Below, piece after piece: positions 11,160 to 22,357 of a stretch of 64,000 nucleotides of DNA. Source of the stretch: Symbiodinium natans (lineage: Eukaryota; Sar; Dinophyceae; Suessiales; Symbiodiniaceae). The stretch's first letter is position 1, and each line of letters begins with the position of its first letter. Location: the NCBI GenBank assembly GCA_905221605.1, contig CAJNDS010000158.1:660176-724175 (forward strand), given 5' to 3'. Under the pieces are notes generated by a model that ran no database searches, was not told where the DNA came from, and saw only the letters and a program-made list of their open reading frames with translations. Both the position numbers and the translations under genes were made by a program.

Positions 11160-13840
11160 TTGGCAAGGGAGAGCAGAGCATGCGCAGCAACTTGCTCCTC
11201 AGGTTTCTCGTATACCTGTGGCAAGGGCTATGTCCCGAAGCTCAACCACCATGAGATGAAGGGTAGCTCTGACAGCGAGTGCTGCCAGCCGACCTGTGAA
11301 ATGTGGTCGTGCACGGGGCACTACGCGCGACACTTAGTCCACCTGCTCTTGTCAAGCTCAGCTGCCCTAGTGTGCCGCTATGAAAATCACTGCGAGCAAG
11401 GTCGCCAACGATGCCTACAAGGGCAACATTGGAAATAGTAATGAGCAGTGCTGCGACAAGACCTGCGCGGCGTTGAAGTGTCCCAAGGCCCAGAAGGCCG
11501 GCGTTCCCCAAACATGATGGAGTTGAGTTCGGCCATAGCACACAAGACCCTCAGTCGGTGCGGTCTAGCAGCTTTAGGTCGCAAGCTGAACATACCTATA
11601 GATATGTGCTTAAAGCTCCAGCCGCCCTCCTGACATCTGCTTGACCCCCCCCACGGTAGTAACTGTAGTAAGGCTCTTGTGGAACCACCTGAACATGTGA
11701 CAGGTGCCCTTGGACCTCAAGGATACCGCTGGCATGTCGCCCGAGGACTGATCTAGATGAGGATTGAAGATGGCACAAGCTCAAGCCTCAAGGTTTGTTG
11801 GTTGCAGTGCTCTGCGCAAGGTGGCACTTGTCTTGCCTTGACGTTTTGGCACGGCTTCATGCCAATTTTAGCCACACATGCCTGCTCTAGCAGGAGTGCT
11901 GCAAAGACACCTGCGCGGCCGTTGTGTGCGAGCCCTTCCACGTGCCCATCGGGACCTCCGATGTTTGCTTCCCTTGCTTGGATGTGCATTTTCCTTTGAT
12001 TGCGACCCTATGCTCTGCTCAATGTTCACACTCTAGCCACCTCTCCAGGGCGAACAAACGTTCTGTATATCCTGATGGTGAAGAGCAGAGCTTCTGCTGT
12101 GAGCCAACGTGCCAAGCCTACACGTGCGATTACCGCAAGGGCTTGACGCTAGATCCTGCCTGGCCCTCAGATATAAGCTCCAAAGGTATGGCATAGTTGC
12201 TGCAGTTGGTCACGGATCCGAAACACTGATGGTTGCGTGCCAGCCCTGAGGCTAAGAAGTCAGCAAGGGGTGTGAGCGATGCAGCGTGCTGTACTGCAAC
12301 CTGCTCACAGACCACGTGCCGTCCAGGTTTCAAGATCCTCAGCGAGCAAACTATTTCTAGGTTCAGGTGCTCCATGGTGCTCCGGTAGTGGTTCCTGCGT
12401 CCTAGTACCGCAACCTTAACTCCAAGGACACGTCCTGAAAATGCCAACAAGGATGCCAGGGAGGTTGCCCCTTGGCCACAGGTTGGACGGTGGGTAGGCA
12501 AAGGAAGTTTCAGGAAGTCGGCAATGCTGCCGAAAGCTACTTTTGGTGGCTCGCTGTGGCAGTCAGGGCATGTGCATAAAACCCTCAGGCTCGTATCTGA
12601 TGGTGCTGATAAGGATGACAATGTTGAATGGCGTTTTGATCATGAGGTTGAAGTAACTACAACTTTCCGCCCCTTCTATTGCCACTCAGTTCTTTGCAAT
12701 CTGGGAGCACTTGGGATCGATGCTTCAGGGTTGGAAGTGTTGTGGTTTTCGAGTGTCGTGGGCTGTTAATTATCAGCGTTGCGGTGGGGTGCGTGTTTGC
12801 CTCTAGTCCCTAAAGCCCTCTATGTCCTAAACCCTAAACCCTAAGCCCTATATAAAGGTCCTAAACCCTAAAGGTCCTAAAGTTGGCAACCCGAGGAATG
12901 CTGCGAGCCTCTTTGCAGCTCGCATTCCTGCGGCACGGGCTGGGCCAATGATGAGACCAAGGCGGTTCAGGGCTGCGTTACACGAAACGGTTACAATGCC
13001 ACACAACACCATGTAACGGCAGGAGAATAGTAATGTCACCGAAATGAACGTAAGACAGCTTCATAGCGTCCGGATCAAGCCGTTGCATCCCCTTAAGCCC
13101 TAGCCGTAAACCCCGAGGGCACTTGTGTTGTTCTTCCATCTTCTTACAGCATTCTGCCCAGCCTGTCAGAGGCCAACCGCGTGGGTTCCACCGACGAGGA
13201 GTTAATTGGTGGGCCTGGATTAGCATAGCTGTACCATAGGGAAGTTGGGGAACTTAGGGGAGTTGGGGAACTTCGGGGAGTTGGGGAACTTGCACCAGGA
13301 GTGCTGCCAGCCGACTTGCAGCCGCTACACCTGCCCTGCTGATTGGGCTAAAAACCCAGCAGCTGCCCACAACATAGGCGCCTTGATGGCATGGCTCCGG
13401 AGCTGCGCCGTGCATGTGCTTTCCCCTTGATGCTGGTTGGCCATGAGGGTTCTTGTGTCCAAGGAGTTGCCGACGAAGTCTGCTGCGCGAAGACTTGCGC
13501 GCTGTTCCAGGACCAGTGCGTCGGAGATTATGCTCCAAACCACGCGACGAACAAAACCGTCGCCCAGACTGCTGAGAAATGCTGCTCCGAGACCTGTGCT
13601 TTGCATTCTTGCGGCACGGGCGTCAACATCCCAAATGGCCAGCGCACTTTGACTGAACTGCTTCTGGAGTGAACATGTCCTAGTCCTTGAACTTCCCTGT
13701 CGGGCCGCCAGTGAACGAGCTTTGCGACGAACCCTTCTAGACTCCTAATGACTCCTAGACCCATTGGAAGCCCCAGGTGTGGTGGCAAGCTCCGACGAGC
13801 TCTGCTGCGAGGACAGTCGCTGCCCAGAGCTGCGCAAGAT
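11160..13840 (+). CDS. Multi-exon cysteine-rich repeat protein (CC-x2-[T]C-x4-C)
   Basis: At least nine separated short frames encode the motif C-C-x-x-T/P-C-x(4,6)-C: SECCQPTCEMWSC (near 11280), EQCCDKTCAALKC (exon from 11401), ECCKDTCAAVVC (from 11891), FCCEPTCQAYTC (from 12049), ACCTATCSQTTC (near 12275), ECCEPLCSSHSC (near 12896), ECCQPTCSRYTC (near 13290), VCCAKTCALFQDQC and KCCSETCALHSC (both in 13450-13640), and a weaker LCCEDSRC (near 13797). The module is 30 to 45 residues and each exon carries about one, so exons and modules coincide. Several exons start right after an AG|G acceptor (11401, 12049). Paired cysteines in this spacing suggest an extracellular or wall-associated disulfide-rich protein, but no signal peptide or start codon was located. 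I do not recognise the family by name. The outer coordinates mark the first and last module, not gene ends. Confidence 0.6.
12827..12890 (+). repeat. CCCTAAA-type tract inside the cysteine-rich gene
   Basis: CCCTAAA units mixed with GGTCCTAAA variants end just before the exon that begins after AACCCGAG at about 12896. The tract therefore occupies the 3' end of an intron. Confidence 0.8.
13238..13290 (+). repeat. Minisatellite GAGTTGGGGAACTT
   Basis: Three to four copies of a 15-18-base unit GGGGAGTTGGGGAACTT(C/A), ending right before the exon with ECCQPTCSRYTC. Confidence 0.85.
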
Positions 13841-14038
13841 GACGAAGGTCGAGATCGAGGGCAACCATGGCTGTGGCGACTCAGTGACTGAGGACGCAGA
13901 CTCACCCGTGTTGTCAGCTGCGCCTCAAGATGTCCTGCATCACGCGTAGGGAGACACGTTCGAAACCACAACAATTTACCACAACAATGACAAACAACAT
14001 TGTAACAGCGACGAGGTTTTGACAGATGACGGCACTCC

Positions 14039-14142
14039 CTGAAACTGCTGAATCGCGGTCTCCCGTCTAATTTCGCTTCAAAATACAGAGGCCAGAGCCC
14101 GGGAGACCGCAGTTTTAGAGGTTTCGGGACCTGAAACTGCTG
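14039..14142. mobile_element. Small inverted-repeat insertion flanked by 12-bp direct repeats
   Basis: CTGAAACTGCTG occurs at 14039-14050 and again at 14131-14142. Just inside lie GCGGTCTCCCG (14055-14065) and its exact reverse complement (14100-14110). Direct repeats outside inverted repeats is the layout of a short non-autonomous DNA transposon or a foldback element, though the size of the presumed target duplication is large. The surrounding 13841-14224 has no gene I can support. Confidence 0.45.
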
Positions 14143-14224
14143 TTTGGCCCTTGCTCCTGTGCAGAAAGAGCCCGGAAGTCATGTTGGTTCACAACTGCCC
14201 TGTGCTGCTATGAGAACCGCTTAA

Positions 14225-14512
14225 GCCTAAACCCTAAACTCCCTAAACCCTACACCCTAAACCCTGAAGGAGATCTTGGATAGTCTAGGCGGTTGCTTTG
14301 CGGATGTTTGCTTGCGTGGTTTTTCGTGGCAGGAGGAGTGCCCCAAGCTGTACATCGAGAGGTGGCTTCCCTGCAATACTTGTGACCGCAGGGTTGGCAG
14401 GTCTAGTTCCGTTGCTTATGGGTTGCTTTTCGGCTTTTAGGGTTAGGGTTTAGGGTTTAGGGTTTAGGGTTTAGGGTTTAGGGTTTAGGGTTTAGGGTTT
14501 AGGGGTTAGGGT
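14225..14512 (+). repeat. Opposed telomere-like tracts around an exon
   Basis: CCCTAAA units at 14225-14267 and TTTAGGG units at about 14440-14512. The two tracts are complementary and enclose the open frame annotated at 14270. Confidence 0.85.
14270..14440 (+). CDS. Exon-like frame between opposed telomere-like tracts
   Basis: After CCCTGAAG the frame from G14270 is open for 56 codons (EILDSLGGCFADVCLRGFSW, then a Cys-rich part with ECPKLYIERWLPCNTCDRRV) and closes at a TAG made by the downstream repeat. The AG|G acceptor fits dinoflagellate introns. It is not obviously part of the cysteine-rich gene upstream, as the CC-x2-TC motif is missing. No domain was recognised. Confidence 0.4.
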   Translation, partial: EILDSLGGCFADVCLRGFSWQEECPKLYIERWLPCNTCDRRVGRSSSVAYGLLFGF

Positions 14513-15163
14513 TCCCATGTTGGCAAGAGTCCCGTGTGTGAAGTTGTTCTACGGGTGTCAGTGCTGCTCCCGACACCGAAGGAACAACACCGAAACGAAC
14601 AAGACAGCTATCCTCGCATGCACATGGACGCCTTGGGGCGTCTGCCAGCCTGACAAGCTTTTGGACATAGACTGCGCGAAGGCATAGGCAGCAATGTGCT
14701 TGCCCCGCCAAATGTAGAGATGTGTCCTGGAACGATGATGGCAAGCCATGAAGCCAATGAGCACTACATGTGACTGGGCCAAACTCCTACATCGAAAAAG
14801 GCACGCAGACGAACTGCCAGTAAGCTGCCGAAGCAGGGCGCTCTGCAGTGCAGTGCCCTTAGGCTTATAGGTGATCTGGGTGCAGTGGATAGTTCAAAAT
14901 TGCCTTCGACAACCCAGCCGAAACGCCTAAACCCCTAAACTTGAATCCGGTCAAATCAGTCCTTTCAGAACCTATTCAGCGAGAAGCCTCTTGTCACGGC
15001 AGTCCCAAAGCTGATGTCACAGGAGCTTGACAATTTTGGGTTGATCTAGGGGCAGGCTCGCAAACGATTCGCATTTGACGCTGATGCTGCGCCGCATTTA
15101 TGCAGCAATATGCAGCCCTTACATTGAACCATGCCGGGCAACCTCCCCAGCTTCGTCTGAGCG
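14513..15163. other. No gene seen
   Basis: Only short frames. An in-frame TGA at 15158-15160 closes the frame just upstream of the ATG at 15164. Confidence 0.5.
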
Positions 15164-17948
15164 ATGGGTTCTGGCGCCAGCATGGCCGCTGCCGAGGCCC
15201 TGGCACGCGGTGAGCTTTCGCAGTACTTTGCTGGCCCTTACCTCCAGGGAAAGCCCTACGAGGGCACCGCGTATGTTGCACGCACCATAGGTGAGATTGC
15301 TACACTCAGGTATGAAGCTTCAGACGGGCCTATTCAGACTTGGAGCTATGCCTTTGACCTACGTGACCTCACGGATGCCAGTATTGATGACAAGGACTTC
15401 ATCGTGATATACCACTACACTAATGAGCTGGCCTTCAAGAACGTGGGGAACCTGGCTCAGACAGCGGCCGAGCTGTTTGCCTCGCTGGTTGATTCGCGCG
15501 CGCACTTCGGGAAGGGAATCTATGGCACCCAGTATGAGCCCTGTGTCTGGGGCTCGCGTCTGCGCGTGCTCCTGAACAACTACAGCAATGGCAGCCCGCT
15601 CCGCGACGACACGGATGCTGAGTCTCAGCGCATCCTCCAAGAGTGGGGCGATGCCAACCCCCAAGGCCATCGTGCTGCTTTCTGCATCCCAATGCTGGCT
15701 CCTAAGGCGATGGCCTATAACATCTTCGAGCGACAGACGCCAGACATGGCCCAGAAGATCGTGCAAGATCGAAAGACGAACGAAGAGCGACGCATCGCAC
15801 TGGGCGAGGACTACAAGGGCCGCGCCGTCGACCGTGACCGGGATGTGTGGGTGCTCCGCATCCAGGACTCAGCTGGTGAAGTTCAGCATGCCTCTGCAGA
15901 AGCAGATGGCCTCCTCGAGCTGCTGAGGCTGCGCCTGGCCCACCTCCGTGAAGCCAAGGGGAATATGGACAAAGCCACGCTGGACTGTATTTTTCGAGCT
16001 TGCACGCAGGCTCCGTGGCCGCGCCCAGCAGCTGGCACGTGCAGAGAGTCTCAGCCGCGAGTGCTTGGAAGGACGTCAGGCGGTGTTGGGGATGGATCAC
16101 CCCGACACTCACAGAAGCCTGTTGAATCTGGCGCAGGTGATCAGGGACCAAGGCCGCTTGGATGAGGCGGAGCCTTTGTGTCGCAAGGCTTTGAATTATA
16201 GTCGAGAAAAGCTAGCTAGCGACAGCGCCTCGACAACCAGCGCTATGGAAATTCTGGCAGGGCTGCTCCATGAGCTGGGGCGCTTTGACGAGGCTGAGCC
16301 CTTGTTCCGCGAGTCCTTAGAGTGCCGTCGGGCAAAGCTGGGGAACGATGACATCGACACGTGCCACTCCATGAGCAATCTCGCAGGGGTGCTGCGTGAC
16401 CTCGGGCGCTGGGGTGAGGCCGAACAATTGTACCGCGATGCCCTGGACGGCCATCGAGCAAAGCTAGGCCTCCACCCGGATACCCTTAGTATCTTGAGCA
16501 ATTTGGCAGGGGTGCTCCAGGAGCAGGGGCGCTTGGATGAGGCTGAGCCTTTGCGCCGCGAAGCTGCGGAAGGCCGCCGGGTAAGGCTGGGCAGCGACCA
16601 TCCCAGCACTCTCATCAGCATCAGCAATCTGGCAGGGCTGCTCCATGACCAGAAGCGTTTTGATGAGGCCGAGGCCCTGTACCGCGAGGCCATGGACGGA
16701 TGTCGAGCAAAGCTAGGCAGCGATCACCCCACCACCTTCGTCGTGATCGACAATCTGGCAGGAATTCTCAGGACAACGGAGCGCCAGGATGAGGCCGAGG
16801 CGTTGTACCGGGAGGCCCTGGATGGCAGCCGAGCGAAGCTGGGCAACGATCATCCTCGCACTTGGAACTGCATGAGCAATCTGGCCGGGCTGCTCTGTGA
16901 CAAGCGGTGCTTGGACGATGCCAAACACTTGTACCAAGAGGTGCTGGATGCTCGCAGAGCTAAGCTGGGCAACGACCACCCCAGCACTGCGAACAGCATG
17001 AGCAATCTGGGAGAGGTGCTCAAGGCTCAGGGGCGTTTGGACGAGGCCGAGCCCTTGTTCCGTGAGGCTTTGCAGAGTCGCCTTGCAAAGCTGGGCGGCG
17101 GCCACTCGGACCTTATCAGCAGCGGCAACCTGGCCGCACTCCTAGAGCTTCAGGGACGCTTGGATGAGGCCGAGCGCTTGTATCGAGAGGCCGTCAAGAC
17201 CTGTCGGGAAAATCTGGTAAGTGATCATGACTTTACATTCAACAGCATCGCCCTCTTGGCAGCGGTGCTCAAGGCCCAAGGGAGGATGGATGAGGCCGAA
17301 CTGTTGTACCGTGAGGCCATGGAAGGCTGGCGGACCAAGCTGGGTACCACCTCGTGGCTCTTAAAAGCGTCAAAGACTTGGCTGTGCTGCTCAGGGCCCA
17401 GGGGCACTTGGCAAAGGCTGAGCCCTTGTACCGCGAGGCCTTAGATGGCTTCCGGGCGAAGCTGGGCAAGCATCGCAAGCTCACTCTCGCCACCATCGAC
17501 GATCTTGCAGAGTTGCTTGAGGTTAAGGGATGCTTGGAGGAGGCGGAGAGGTTGCACCGTGAGGCCCTGGACGTACGCCGAGCCAGGCTTGGCAGCACCC
17601 ACCCAGCTTCTTAGGGATACTTGGAAGTAAGCTTTAGTTTTTGGGTACCAGAATCCCAAGAAGCAGGGAGAATATAATCTTTGCTAGGGTTCCTTAAGTT
17701 CAGTATAGGACACTCTGAGCAGCATCTGCACCTTGGCCTCGCTGCTCGAGAGGGCTGGCCAATGGGACGAGTCGGAGCAGCTTTTCCGCGAGGAGCTGGA
17801 CGGCTGGCTCGCGATCTATGGCGTCCACCATGAGAAGACGTTGGGCTCTGCGAGGATGAGTTTCATGAGGTTGCTGAAGGAGCGGGGCAAGATGCAGGAG
17901 CTGCTGCAATTCGCAGCAGAGCTCCAGCAGCTTGCAGAGGAGCCTTGA
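15164..17948 (+). CDS. ADP-ribosyltransferase-like + TPR (kinesin-light-chain-type) protein, frame broken twice
   Basis: The ATG at 15164 is the first after an in-frame TGA. Residues 1-280 contain IYHYTNELAF and, about 40 residues on, AHFGKGIYGTQYEP followed by WGSR. An H-Y-T strand followed by a G-x-G-[IV]-Y strand is the signature layout of ADP-ribosyltransferase folds (HYD1/PARP-like). I infer a related, possibly inactive domain; activity is not shown. From about 16000 to 17948 come some 13 TPRs of the 42-residue kinesin-light-chain/nephrocystin type (for example LGSDHPTTFVVIDNLAGILR and DEAEALYREAL), which usually form a peptide-binding superhelix. The frame changes near 15990 at TATTTTTCG (one extra base) and near 17340, where a repeat is also shortened. 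A 103-nt GC-AG intron explains the third interruption. The breaks could be assembly errors or signs of decay. No signal peptide is visible, and nothing indicates a toxin rather than a cellular protein. Confidence 0.75.
17606..17708 (+). other. Predicted 103-nt GC-AG intron in the TPR gene
   Basis: The TPR frame ends ...STHP at 17605 and resumes DTLSSICTLASLL at 17709. Removing 17606-17708 joins them in phase 0 and completes a TPR. The intron starts GCTTCT and ends TATAG, with G as the first exon base, which matches the GC donors and AG|G acceptors known from dinoflagellates. Without splicing the frame stops at TAG 17612-17614. Confidence 0.65.
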
Positions 17949-18849
17949 TCCCCATGGTCCCGAGTTACGTGCATCCACGCAAAGCGTTGAGGCTGCAGGT
18001 TGCTGTTGGGGACGAGGACCTGCCTGGAAGAAATGAGCCCATACAGATGCTGGGCCAGCCCTGTTCGTTGTTCTTTCCGAGTACTTCCTAGCTGTGTTAA
18101 ACTCTTTCTTGCGTGGCCCTCTCGCTGACCCGGCCCCACTGCCTTATAAAGATTTCTTTGCATAGCAAACCATCGGGAGTCAGATCGCTCGCGACCTATG
18201 CTACATGATGTTACAGTGCTGTTGCGCTTGCAGGTAACCCCCAGCTCGCTGGAGCTTTGATCTCATCTCCGAGTAGATCTGCCCACAGAAACCACCCTGT
18301 AGTGTAAAGTGTAAAGGCATCTAGCTTTAGTAGCTGGTTTGCCAAGCTCGAGTTGCACCTGTGGTCGTTGCCTCGATCACGTGCTGTTCACCGGAAGCTT
18401 GGGCTTTTGCACTCAAGTGCACGCAGTGGCTTGTGGCACACTTCGTGTCTACCCGTAGATCCAGAGCCAGGCTTTGCCGGCTTTGCAAACTCTACGTCCT
18501 GCCAAGGTCAAGAAGGCGGCGAGTCCGAGGATCACGGGCCATGGGATTGAGCCTGGGAAAGTGGGAAAGAGACGGGTAGTGCTCCAAGAAGTTGTCTGCG
18601 TTCTGGCTGGGGAGGGTTTAAAGTAGTGACAAGTCAGTCAATGAGCAAGTCAATGCAACCCCAAAAGCCCTGAAGCTCCACCCCAAGCCCTATACTGCAA
18701 ACACCCCGAAGCCGCAACAATGCTTTAAGCACACCTAATCCCCTGAAGAGCCCCTCTCATTTGTCCAGGACCTTCCGTCCATTGCCGTGGGCCTCGCGGC
18801 ACCAAGCCCAGAGGCTGCAGCGGCACTGACCGGGCCCCTGGAACCAAGG

Positions 18850-18905
18850 GCTTAGGGTTTAGGGTTTAGGGATGTTTAGGGATGTTTAGGGATGTTTAGG
18901 GTATA
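18850..18905 (+). repeat. Telomere-like tract with 10-mer variant
   Basis: TTTAGGG units followed by three copies of GATGTTTAGG, a variant unit amplified in place, ending at a GTATAGGGGGGGGG run. Confidence 0.85.
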
Positions 18906-19699
18906 GGGGGGGGGAAGTGGTTTAGATGGGAGGTTTGTGGTTCTCAAGGCCTCCGAGCTAAAGAAGCCGGATGCAAGAAACGGGAGTTTAGGATTGCGGG
19001 ATCTTCGCGGCTTTTCCAGACTTCGCGCCTCAGTTCCGGATGCAGGGTTCCATGTTCAGCCAGGCTCAAGCATGCTCAAAATGGCGTACTGCCCTTGCAA
19101 AGAAGAAACATGTGGTCCAAGGAACAGTATGGCCCAACGGTCGACTTCGAATCTTCAATGTTTAGAAGGTAAGGGCCCTTGCCCTTGCCTGGTCAAGGCC
19201 ACGCAGTCAAGGACAGTTTTGGGTTCGACAGGAATGCAGCAACAACACCGCAGCAACAGCGATACGCAACCTTTGATGACACGGTGTAGCTCAAGCAAGT
19301 ACAGCAAGGGCAATGGGGCCCGCTGCCATTTCTGCGACACATGGCTGAAATCCAGCAGATCCTGGCGCAGCTGCAGAGCTTGCTGCGCGATGAGTTGGAT
19401 GCACCAAGACCGCAACGACTGTGCAGCTGCGGAACTTTGGGATATGGAGGGTGCGATCTCGCCACAGCAACCCTTCACCCCTTGAATCATGTTGGGCGCT
19501 TGCCCATTGCCTCTGCTCAGTTTTGTCAGGCTCACAAGCCCTAAGCTCAATAACTCATCGAACCTCATTGAACCGGAGAAGCCCTGCAGGGCTCTTAAAG
19601 ACCCCAACCGTTAAGGCAGTATCATCGACAGCTGATGGCCTGGCACGAAGCTGCGCCCACGCGGAGCGGCTCCTGGAGTCATCGAGGAAGTTCACATCT

Positions 19700-19802
19700 A
19701 GGGTTTCTAGGGTTTCTAGGGTTTCTAGGGTTTCTAGGGTTTCTAGGGTTTCTAGGGTTTCTAGGGCCTGTTGCGTTTCTAGGGTTTCTAAGGTTTCTAG
19801 GG
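19700..19802 (+). repeat. Variant telomere-like repeat (GGGTTTCTA)n
   Basis: A 9-base unit GGGTTTCTA repeats about seven times, then twice more after a short interruption (GCCTGTTGC). It is the 7-mer TTTAGGG with CT inserted, homogenised over about 100 bases. The frame that crosses it (repeated Arg-Val-Ser) is not taken as coding. Confidence 0.85.
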
Positions 19803-22149
19803 TCTGTTGCTAAGTACTAGCTGCTGCTGTAGTTGCGGCTGTTGTTCCATGTGCCTTCGGCCGCACCCGCTGACCCGCCATGCGCGCAACCTGATCAGAA
19901 TCCGCTTCATGTACCAGCGCCTACAAGCAAGTGCCGCCGCGTGTGCTTCGCAGGAGGACCGTCCAAGGCCCTGCAGGGCAGCCGCAGGACTTTTGCTTGG
20001 AGCACTGAAGGATCAGAATGAACATGCAACACACCCTGCGTAGTGAAACCTTAAGAGCCGTGCACTTGAAACTGCTCCGAATGAGTGGTGCAGCGACAGT
20101 TGTTCAGGGTGCTGGCATGCCTCTCAGAAAGCATAAAGCCTGTCGGAGTCAACCTGGATAAGAGTTGTTGCTTGGAAAGGCAGCATTCGGAAAGAACCCA
20201 CAGCCAACGCGATCACAGAAGTTCCCTTGCAGCCGATCATGTCTCATTACTGAGTGCAGCTGTCTCTATCTACCTTACGGCCACGATTTGAAGTTTGCGG
20301 GCATCCCAGTCCATTCGTGCAGGAAGTGCTGGACTTTGATGTGGAGAGCTGGATTCAGTGGCGCCAGCTCCGGGTGGGGCCTTGGAAGGGAGCAGTTTCA
20401 GTGTAAGAGCAAGGCGACTTCAAATTCAGGGTCCCGGGTGCTGAGCTGACTGTTTCCGACATTGCGAGAAGTTCCGAGATAGGAAACGGCCGAAGCTCAG
20501 TAACTCTTGAGGTGAAGTTCATGCAGCTGAAGCAGCAGGAGGCGTCGCTTCAACAGGCGCAGTTCAGGGCAGGGTCAAGCGCTGTAGCGCGCCTCCAGCG
20601 GTGTGCTTTACAAGAGCCCATCTTGGATAGAAAGCTCAAGATCTGAAGCTCAACATCGTTCAGCGGCTCAGATGAAACCCCAAACTTGCCTGAAGCACAG
20701 GGGCTAAACTCCAAGTGAGGAAGAGGATCGAGCGAGCATTGAACCTCAGGCACGTGCGGTCCCAGCGCTTTTGTAACAACAGACCCGACGTCTGGGCGTG
20801 CAACCTGCGCAAGCCAAGCCCATCCAGAAGAGCCATGCGACAGCTCGTCTTCAGCCCAACGACTGAAGGACATCCACATGTTGATGTCATCCTGAGCCTC
20901 GCCCAGATGGGAGTCCGTACATTGGAAGGGCTGACGGGAGCACCCACTGGGGCATACAGCTTGCGCACCTCCACCACTACACTTGGAGCCCAGATCCTGT
21001 GAATGTGTCAGTGTGGACAGACTTACGTAGTCAGACGTACACACCTTTGCCCTGCACGATTGCCCCAGCAGAGGCACCAAACGGCGGGAAGCCTGAAACG
21101 AACATGCTGTGATTCGTTGTGGCTACCAGCCTGACCAGCTGCATGAATGTCACGATGTGTTTCTTAGGGTAGTTCTATGGTCCCTTACCCTCTTTCACGG
21201 GTTCTGATGTATGAGCCTGCCCCCTCAACTCAAGTCTTTTTGGCCTTTAATACGCTGGCGCTCGGGACTCGTTCTGGTCGTTGTAGTTGTCTTGCTTCGC
21301 AGAGCATACACGTCCCCGACACAGTAGTTCCCGGGGTTGGCGCAAACGCCCTGAGTCGTCCCTTCTTCACAGCCGCATAAGACAAGGCGGCTCGCCGAAA
21401 GCACGGTAGCTGCTTTTGCGCCCTAGGTTTTGCTTGCCAAGGCTGCCATTGAACATGAACCCAGGGGCTACTCCCCCAGATGGTGCTGTGTATGCTGAAC
21501 CTGTGCCCGGCAGAAGGAATGAGTGTCAGTTTTTTTTAGAAGGTTGACCTTCCCTCTCTCAATCCCTGGAGTGGCTGTTGCGTTAGCACTGCACGGGCCT
21601 CTTTGTCCACTCTCACTAGTTGGTGTGGGTTTTGAGTCTTAAGCTGAACGGAGACATGGCGCACGCACACACCCAGATGTCAGAACATGTCAGCTGCAAT
21701 CTGTCGAGGCTGCAGACAGCGCGCGGACGGCGTGGACGGAACAGCTCCATGCGTTGTCGAGGCTGCTCGACATTGTTGCCACCTTTCTTATATATCACGA
21801 GTAGGGCCGGCGAAGGGTCCCCTGCTGCCACTTGGTCACATGGCTGAAAAGATGCATGGGATGAGCAGGAAGAAGCAAGTCGTACAAATATCTGCTGATG
21901 TTGATGAGGCACAAAAAAGCAACCCTGAGACAGTCTAGTCTATTCTAAGCCCGAAAAGATTTTGAGCCCATAGACAGTAGAAGCCTTATGAAACCCCTTA
22001 GCCAACCGTGGAAAACAGTAGGCCTTGGTGCAATGTTCCAAGCAGGCGCTCGAATGGCGCGTGTCAGACGCAGCGCCGTTTTCAGGCAGCAGCCGAGTTG
22101 GCAAGTTTGGTGAGGTTTGCTGCTGACGAGGTGCCGTGGAGATTTTAGG

Positions 22150-22205
22150 GGTTTGATGCTGTGTTTAGGGTTTTAGGTTTTAAGGGTTTTAGGGGTTTAG
22201 CTTTA
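22150..22205 (+). repeat. Degenerate TTTAGGG tract
   Basis: TTTAGGG, TTTTAGG and TTTTAAGGG variants lie about 150 bases before the ATG at 22358. Confidence 0.7.
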
Positions 22206-22357
22206 GGGCACCTAGCCGATTCAACCCTGGGCAAGTGGCGAGGGTTAACTGCCAGGTACTTCCTTCGCCTTCAGACTTCTTCAGGTCCAATCAGCTGTGG
22301 CCGCCCGGTGCGGGCCTTCACGAAGATGGAAACTCTGACCGGCAAGCGGTGGGAGAG

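Larger units (their letters stand above)
17949..22149. other. Long stretch with scattered exon-like frames only
   Basis: No gene model can be built. Plausible single exons on the + strand are 19341-19430 (MAEIQQILAQLQSLLRDELD), about 20308-20400 (PFVQEVLDFDVESWIQWRQL) and 20511-20645 (VKFMQLKQQEASLQQAQFRA, ending at TGA). The last two are helical and could belong to one coiled-coil protein. The minus frames at 20550-21080 are antisense to the last of these. No recognised domain. Confidence 0.35.

Noticed and set aside
16196-17598. Several minus-strand frames of 109-165 codons with repeated ASRYNSSAS-like peptides
   Set aside because: They mirror the TPR repeats on the + strand; their periodicity is the TPR period read backwards.
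19640-19813. Frame with repeated VSR/FLG peptides
   Set aside because: Pure translation of the GGGTTTCTA repeat.
20550-21080. 176-codon minus frame
   Set aside because: Antisense to a helical + frame at 20511-20645 and without any recognisable motif.
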